Shown here piece by piece: positions 56,385 to 64,000 of a stretch of 64,000 nucleotides of DNA. The notes beneath the pieces are model-generated. The model was not told the origin of the DNA and ran no database searches. It saw only the letters and a list, made by a program, of their open reading frames with translations. Origin of the DNA: Phymorhynchus buccinoides (Eukaryota > Mollusca > Gastropoda > Neogastropoda > Raphitomidae); NCBI GenBank assembly GCA_017654935.2, contig CM065682.1:80196633-80260632 (forward strand), read 5' to 3'. A program made the position numbers and the translations under genes. Position 1 is the first letter of the stretch. Each line of letters begins with the position of its first letter.

Positions 56385-56765
56385 TGTCTTATGCTTTCGG
56401 CCGTACAGTGGCGTTGCTCCCACGCTGTTCATTTAAAGTTCCAACTCGCAACCACAACCTGGTTTGTCATGTCGCGAAAACCCAAATCAGTAGTCCAAGG
56501 GAATCGAATCTATGTTAGGCCGTCAGGAGGCAACCACCAGAGGAGACACTGCACTGCTGTTGGGTCACCTCGGTGGAGTTTAGTGGAGCCTGCTCTGAGC
56601 TAATATAATGCAGGACACCACCTATTAAGCCCCATACTGACTCGTGACTGCCAGTTTTCCTCATTGTCCTGCGCTGATTTGTTTCGACAAAACACAATGC
56701 CTAGAATGTTTCTACAAGTTCAAATGCACAATCTTGTAAGGGCTAAGCAGTACAAGGACTTGAGT
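56385..56765 (+). repeat. Dispersed repeat family 2, copy 4, longest
   Basis: Starts GGCCGTACAGTGGCGTTGCT and extends to ATGCACAATCTTGTAAGGGC. It contains every block seen in the other three copies and so defines the family at about 380 bp. It abuts the CR1-like endonuclease remnant. Confidence 0.85.
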
Positions 56766-56784
56766 CTCTGCTAGAAGAAACTTT

Positions 56785-57850
56785 GCGTGTATAAACAGGA
56801 GCATGTTTGTCCAATACTGACTGAAGGGCACTATCATACTGGGCGGCAGTACATGAACTAGATGTGTACTTACATAATTCTACTTCAATATCTTTTCCGA
56901 AAACAGTTATGTCGATTGCGCGGATATGTCTGACGCTGCGGTACACGTGTTTGTGGACAGGGAGCTCTATGTCAAACAAACTCACAACACAAACATGGTC
57001 AGACTCGAGTTAATGATTGACCTCTGAGGATCAGTGAACTCCATCACTGGGCCTTTCAATCACCAAGTCCAGAGTGTGGTCATGTTTGTGAGTGGGTCCG
57101 GACACAGATTGATGAAGATTGTACATGTCTAACACTTCTAAAAACTTAACAGAGCTACGATCAGTGGGAGAGTCAACATACAAATTAAAATCCCCTAACA
57201 GACACAGGTTTCCATGAAGCGTATTACAATGATCAAGCAGACAAGGGAATTGGTCAAAAAACAAAGTTTCAGTCAGCTTATTCACAGACGTGGGCCAAGG
57301 ACGATACACACACACACAATTTAACACACTATGCTGTGAGGTCAGTGAGACTTGATAACAGCGATACCGCCACCACGACGAGAGGGGCGTGACAGAGACT
57401 TGATGGCATAACCCTCAGGGGTCAAATCTGCACAAACGGCTTCATCCCCCTGTGGTTTGAGCCATGTCTCTACCACAAACAGGAGGTCAATGTCATTGTC
57501 GGTGATGAAGGAAGTGATGCCAGCTCTTTTCTGTCTACAATTTTGGGCCAACAGATTGGGCGTTGAAAGAGGCGACTGTAAGATTAGTGTTCTTGCGAAC
57601 AGAGGAGGAAAAAGGAATTTGAATCAAGTTGTTCGTGTTAGCAGCCGAACGCTTGGTTGTAGCAGTTGTACTGTCGCTAAGCCTATTACTAGCGTTGTCT
57701 GGAAGACGGGAACACAGGGAAGACACGCCGTGTCGCTTCTCGGAGGATTTACTGCTGTCAGCTGGCGGGGATTGAGTAGTGGCAGGGTCAGGCCTGTTGC
57801 CACACACAATGCTGATTTTCTTCTGCTTTCGACGTCTGCCACGATGTGTA
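56785..57850 (-). pseudogene. CR1/Zenon-like non-LTR endonuclease region
   Basis: On the minus strand: a Ser/Thr-rich linker (57600-57850), NLTVASFNAQSVG near 57560-57600 (endonuclease strand 1), TDNDIDLLFVVETWLKPQGD (catalytic Glu), RRGGGIAVI, NLCLLGDFNLYVDSP (catalytic Asp and Asn), PTHKHDHTLDLVIER, and SDHVCVVSLFDIELP at about 56960-57000 (catalytic Asp-His pair). Then comes the linker before the RT, LDKHAPVYTRKVSSS. At least three frameshifts occur and the RT is absent. The domain nicked target DNA in the intact element. Confidence 0.8.
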
Positions 57851-57859
57851 CGAACGCGG

Positions 57860-58530
57860 GGAAGGTGTTAACCGATTCCTGCCCCTCTAATAGCATCCAC
57901 TATAGAGGGGTCCAGTGTTGATGGGGCCACAGATAAAAGATGTATCCTGGAGTAAGAGATGGGGGCGGAAGGAACAGGGAGGGAGGGGTGGTGGTGGGTA
58001 GTGGAGATGGAGGGTACGAATCCCTCTTCTGAAGAAAGAGACGCTGTAGCGAGGGATGGCGGTAGGCGGTAGGAATGGAAGAAATGGAATCCAGATGTGG
58101 GGAAAAGTGGGGTTGGAGAAATGGCGTTTCTTGACCGGCGAGAATACTAGAAAACTGTGCCAAAAAAGAAATCCAAATAATCAGTAGATCTGGTGGCAGA
58201 ATGGCACAAAACACACACCAATACATGCTCCACTCCATCATGCTGCACTCGTACAACTTTCACCACACTGCACAGTCAAACAACACTATCACAAAAAATG
58301 AGAGAGAGAGTGACAATGCTGCCTGCAAGGCGTGACCTCTTCTTCTTCATATATGTTATTGTTCTTAGATCTGTTTGATCATTTAGGAAAAAAAGTGGTA
58401 TTGTCTGCCATTTGTTTTCTTTTGATGTTGTCTTGGTTGCAGTGATGCCTAATTGGTACTTTTATTCCAGTAATTGCGCTATTCCTGACTTTACAGGCCA
58501 ATATTTCCACACCTACAATAAAGGCCAGGG
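57860..58530. other. Unassigned sequence
   Basis: May be the 5' part of the CR1-like element on the minus strand (Pro/Ser-rich frames). No motif seen. Confidence 0.35.
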
Positions 58531-58534
58531 GTGA

Positions 58535-58865
58535 AAAAGTCAAAGTCAAAAATACTTTATTATCACGTTAGGTGAAATTACATCGTGGTCTTGTAGAAGC
58601 ACAATACAATCAAAGAAACACATTTGCATGCATGAAAAATGAAAACAAAACTAAGGAAAATTGAATGACAAATCATGCTTTGCAAAAACATTTGAACATA
58701 GTTAGGGTCGATAGAAGCGACTATCAAAACATTAAGAACTGCCATCTTTCCCACCATTTCTATTATCGCATTCATTTTTTTACCCCCACCCTACCCCAAA
58801 CCCACACCCTCTCCAAGTCACCCCAAGCTTTCACATATTTTTGGTCCCTTCCCGTTCCCAACATT
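58535..58865. repeat. Dispersed-repeat-like tail segment
   Basis: AAGTCAAAGTCAAAAATACT followed by TTTATTATCACG looks like the 3' end of a retroelement. No second copy is present in this window. The rest to 58865 is unassigned. Confidence 0.3.
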
Positions 58866-58872
58866 TCATGCG

Positions 58873-58874
<2 letters not shown>

Positions 58875-58946
<72 letters not shown>

Positions 58947-58966
58947 TCTCTCTCTCTCTCTCTCTC
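58875..58966. repeat. (CT)n microsatellite
   Basis: Nearly pure CT run, one GTA interruption. Confidence 0.98.
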
Positions 58967-59116
58967 TGTACACATATACACACAGACATAGAGACATACG
59001 AACAGACAGACGCACACACGCACGCACGTACGAAAACACGGGCACCCCTGATGAATACCACAGTTAACATTAATTGCTCAGACAACCACCCACCATGGTT
59101 GATACAACTTATGTTA

Positions 59117-59870
59117 TTATTCATCAGTACCGATGCTATTTACGTAATGATAAAAATATTTCCGCCCCAGCGATAGGGCAGCTAAAGACAAGATCGTCAT
59201 CGTAAGCATCTTAAAATGTTCAAACCATTGTTCAACAGTTGTCTGCTTGTTGATATGTTTCCTTTTAGGTATTATTTTATGAACAGAGACCCAGAACTCC
59301 TTTTGATTATTTATAGAATCCATCAGATTTTCAACAATTCTCTTGTTATGTTCTTTCTTTTTATATTTAAGGAGATTTTTATACTCTCGTCTTGCCTGAC
59401 AGAAGTTAAACCTATCCTGTTCATCTAAAGTACGACGAAATTTCTTCAAAAGCTTACGCACACGTTTCCTTCCATTCCTACATTCACAGTCAAACCAATC
59501 TTGCGCCATCTTTCTCCCATTTACACAAATTATTTTCTTCATACAATCTGCCGCTTCTTTCAGAGCTTCATTAAACATATTAATAGCCTCATTAACATTC
59601 ACATCAACAGCCTGAACTGCTGCTTCTAATTTCATTTTAACTGATTCGGAATTCAATGTAGTTTTAAATACAAGTGCGGATCAGAGTTCCAAGTAAACTT
59701 ATCAATATACACCTTTTCACTATAATCGCAAATAACATGATTATCAGGAAAATTAACAGACAAAACAACATGCATGTGGTAACTTTCCGTGCGATCACAA
59801 ACATACAAAATACAATCATCACTAACAGTAGCAAACAAATCACTCGACATCAGAAAATAGTCAATCACAC
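59117..59870 (-). pseudogene. Non-LTR endonuclease end and pre-RT linker
   Basis: IDYFLMSSDLFATVSDDCIL then DRTESYHMHVVLSVNF is the end of an APE-type endonuclease; the family has S-D-H where this copy reads S-Y-H, so the catalytic Asp is lost. A frameshift at about 59655 leads to a long basic helical stretch (KRVRKLLKKFRRTLDEQDR, YKKKEHNKRIVENL) and FWVSVHKIIPKRKH, the usual linker before the RT. The RT is absent. It is cut by the GA tract at 59905 on one side. Confidence 0.75.
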
Positions 59871-59903
59871 TGCAGCCAAAATCACATATGTACGTGTAGC
59901 GTC

Positions 59904-60362
<459 letters not shown>

Positions 60363-60364
60363 TT

Positions 60365-60880
<516 letters not shown>

Positions 60881-60889
60881 TCAAGGAAA

Positions 60890-62155
60890 TGGAAGACATT
60901 TTCAGAACACGGGTTTTTGCCCTCCTGTTCTTTAAACTCCGGTTATTTTCCATTTTTGTGTGTGTTTTTTGTTTGTTTTCTTTTAACTAGATTATTATTG
61001 GACGCATTGTTGTATTGTTCTTGCTTGCTTTGTTTGCAAAGACATTGTATTGAAATGTTTTGTAATGATATTTTCAATGTGGAAACGAAAATATTTGTTT
61101 TTTAAAACCCAGCTAGAATCTGTTTAGCTTACGAGTATTTTTTTAATTTTATTTAGCTGAAATGACAACAACCACAATAGCCAGTCACTCACTCACCCAA
61201 ATAATAACCATAACAATTATCTAAGACAACAATTGCAACAACAACAACAACATCAACATCCATAGCAACAACTGCAATGTCACAATCCAAAAGAGAGACA
61301 AGGAAAGTGAGGAGTGTGGTCGATGCATTTACCCAAAGAATCAGTCTTCCAAATAAAAACAGAGGCGTGAAATAACGAACAGGATTATATAATCTTTGAA
61401 TAAAAATCAAATAGTGTGCACATATAAATAAATATGATTATGAAATCAAAATGAAATAAATGATTAGTCAAACTAAAAGAATAATGAAACTAAAATAATA
61501 ATGACCCTACCAGAAAGGAACTCACATTCACAAACACACACAGCATGCCTGCCGGTCCCTACACACACACACTCTAACAATAGTCTCAACCAACTTATTA
61601 GCCATTCTCCCGCCAAAATCTGTAATCCAATCAAACAACACGAAAATATCTCTACCGAACCACAAGCGCACGCACACACGCTCAAAGACATGGCTACACC
61701 TATACTATGCCACAAACTAAAAAGTCTATTTTGTGACATTACCCCCCTTTTGAAAGACCTAACTTAACAACACTAACACAATACAATAATATCCATTTTC
61801 CAATTATCAACATGTAATCATTAAACAAATAAATCAGTGCAAATACAGCCCAAAAGGAGGATAACAACAAACCGTTTTTGAACAGTGAACACACAAAGAC
61901 TTTACCTAAGTCAGCCCGAACTTTTGGCATTAACAAATTGACACAAGTGTATGTACAACACATATTGGTACCAAAACATACACAGTAACACATCAATACT
62001 GAAACACACCTGACCAGACAGGTACAGACAGCCAACTTATAAACAGAAGGGACACATTTACAGCCAACAATACACATGACCAGCTCGTTTGTTTCATCCA
62101 CACAGTACCTGCAAACAAACAAAATAACAGTACAAAACACTAAACGTGTGCATTC
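60890..62155. other. Unassigned AT-rich sequence
   Basis: No gene recognised. The Cys-rich minus-strand frame at 61739-62158 has no domain pattern. Confidence 0.45.
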
Positions 62156-62159
62156 CATA

Positions 62160-62650
62160 CCAGGCTCATGCTATTAACAGAGATTTAAAGTACGATCTGT
62201 AGGACACCATAAATCTCTCAGCCTAGTTATTGAACAGCGACTAAAACACCAACCCTTTGGTTGTGTATAAAACCAATAACATAGACCATGCACACCCCAG
62301 CTGACTACTCCCCAGCAGTCGACTGTCAAAGACACGAACATACAGCAACATAGAGCAGGAACACCTGTGGACAAGAAACACAAACAACCCGACCAGACAT
62401 TCAACATTTATATCAACAACACACAACAAGAAAACAAACAACACAACACGAAACAAACAACACGAACAAATGTGCATACAACAACAGGCCTATGCTAGTA
62501 ACAAGGTTTAAAGTCCTATGTGTAGGACACCATTTACCTCCAGCTGTGTACTACCACACAGCTAAAACACCAACCCTGTCCAGGTTGTGCAACAGCAAAC
62601 AACAGTATAGCCTATGCACATTTCAGCTGGCTAGTCGCAAGCCAACTAAT
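62160..62650. repeat. Direct duplication, about 320 bp apart
   Basis: 62165-62330 and 62485-62650 share TGTAGGACACCAT, CTAAAACACCAACCCT, GTTGTG, TATGCACA and CAGCTG in order, with many mismatches. Confidence 0.75.
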
Positions 62651-64000
62651 ACGAGACCCTGAGAATCACTCATGGTACAACCAACATCAGTCACGACCAT
62701 CGGCTATAACATCAGCCATCCCAGGTATCCACATACCTGTAACCCAAAGGCCAGGTGCTACCTGCACCTGTAAGAAAAACTCAGGTACTGAGTACCTGTA
62801 CTGCGATGTATACCGCACCTCAGCCCATGGAGATCCAAACTCCATGACAGCAGCTTACTGTTGACCTGACCTGAGCCACAGCACGGGCTCACTCTGAATA
62901 ACAATCATTATAATACAGATTCTGCTTTATATACTCACAACAATCTGCTTGCATAACAAAGAACGACCTCATACTAAAGCAATAGACACATTTATTCACA
63001 CAAACAAGTCTCCCAATTTTCACACTCTGTCTCACACAGAGTTTGTCCATTTAACTTTCTCAGACTAAACCATGAGTCTTTTCTGTAGTCTCTATTCAGA
63101 ACCCTAAGAAAGAATGGTATTCAAAGTCTCTTGTTGTTATTTTATAACAGTCCATATAGGTTAACACAACGGGAATGTCATCTGCATTCTGGTTCATCGC
63201 AGCATCAAGTGTCTCGAAAATGGGAATGAACAATATCCACAAGACTATGTGCTTAGCCTTGACACAGCCAGTCTGGCACACAGGCGAGCGTCCTTCTGTT
63301 TATCAGAGTCACAAGAAGTCGGGGCCTAAGAATCCTTGTCTCTAAGAGGCGCAATTATGTCAGCAGTCTTTAATTAAACTATTCCTTTAACTGTCGCTTT
63401 TCTCTATTTCTGTTTCCTAAAAAACAATTAAGAAAAGAAAAAAAAATTCTTTACCTATATCTATCTTCAAAACTAATTCAAACACTAACCTATACTAAAG
63501 CAAACTGTCTTTTAAAAAAATTCCAACATATAAATAAATAGCAAATAATTTCATTAATTACCAGCAACCATAAATATAAATAACAATATAATTAACAGCC
63601 AATAAACTACACCAACCACAACACATATGCTATTATCACATAAGCCTATATAAAAGTCTTCAATACAAAATAAAAACACCATGCAAATGTCCAAATAAGG
63701 ATTGTTTCCTTTCATCAGTCAATATTCATTTTAATATCTTCTTCTTCTTTTTTTAAACTCCAATTTATTTATCACCAAGAAAACTGTCCTTTCACCCAGT
63801 TGTAGCATCCAAGGTCACAGACTTAAAAATCGGATACTCCTAAAAACAAAAAAAACATACACGTGATGACTGGTCCAGATTCTAGACAGGAGTGAGGGGG
63901 GATGGGGTTAGGAGACGGGTGAAGGTGGTCAAAACGGTGGCCGACAATGGAGGCACACGTGCACCTGCCGTTTGTTAGGGGTGGTGGTGGGGTGGCAGGA
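62651..64000. other. Unassigned AT-rich sequence
   Basis: Contains repeated ACCTG/CAGGT words at 62725-62800, including the near-palindrome CAGGTACTGAGTACCTG, and a GT/GGG-rich end after 63890. No gene recognised. Confidence 0.4.

Noticed and set aside
61739..62158. 139-residue Cys-rich minus-strand frame
   Set aside because: Composition follows CA-rich DNA; no signal peptide followed by a Cys framework and no second evidence.

Overview
This is a gene-poor, repeat-rich window from an animal nuclear genome. I infer a mollusc, most likely a gastropod. Two degraded receptor genes look like the LDLa-LRR-7TM receptor GRL101, known from the pond snail Lymnaea. The mobile elements (DIRS, CR1/Zenon-like, L1/Tx1-like, Ty3/gypsy, a piggyBac-type MITE and a tRNA-derived SINE) and the very abundant GA/CT and CA/GT tracts fit the same picture. 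There are splice-like signals, no operons, ribosome binding sites or CRISPR arrays, and two 500-N scaffold gaps. The species assignment is inference.

Layout. 0-3 kb: a 95-bp satellite carrying CCTAA pentamers, abutting a dispersed repeat. 3.8-5.8 kb (minus): a degraded LGR-type receptor gene with no long open frame. 6-14 kb: dispersed repeats, a 150-bp tandem array, a piggyBac-like MITE, a gap, and a GA/CG/GT higher-order array. 14.6-18.5 kb (minus): a decayed L1/Tx1-like non-LTR element (ORF1 with zinc knuckles, endonuclease stub, RT, C-terminal domain). 18.64-23.37 kb (minus): a nearly complete DIRS-like tyrosine-recombinase retrotransposon with both inverted ends and the internal complementary region. 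23-35 kb: dispersed repeats, a SINE, a non-LTR endonuclease fragment, a foldback hairpin, a 1.63-kb TIR element and a 46-bp array. 35.8-36.3 kb (plus): a possible signal-peptide exon. 38.0-38.8 kb: a gypsy integrase end against a non-LTR C-terminus on the other strand. 41-48.5 kb: microsatellites, a 45-bp array and a 49-bp array inside about 3 kb of polypyrimidine. 49.0-50.85 kb (plus): a second degraded LGR-type receptor. 51-64 kb: microsatellites, a second MITE copy, CR1-like fragments and short duplications.

No gene in the window can be read as one intact coding frame. The DIRS ORFs are long and need about seven corrections over 3.9 kb. The two receptors and the L1-like element are broken far more often. 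Real decay is therefore the simplest reading of the receptors, although consensus indels in the assembly cannot be excluded, because the edges of the satellite and other simple arrays also show erratic single-base indels. All comparisons are by eye; no database search was possible.
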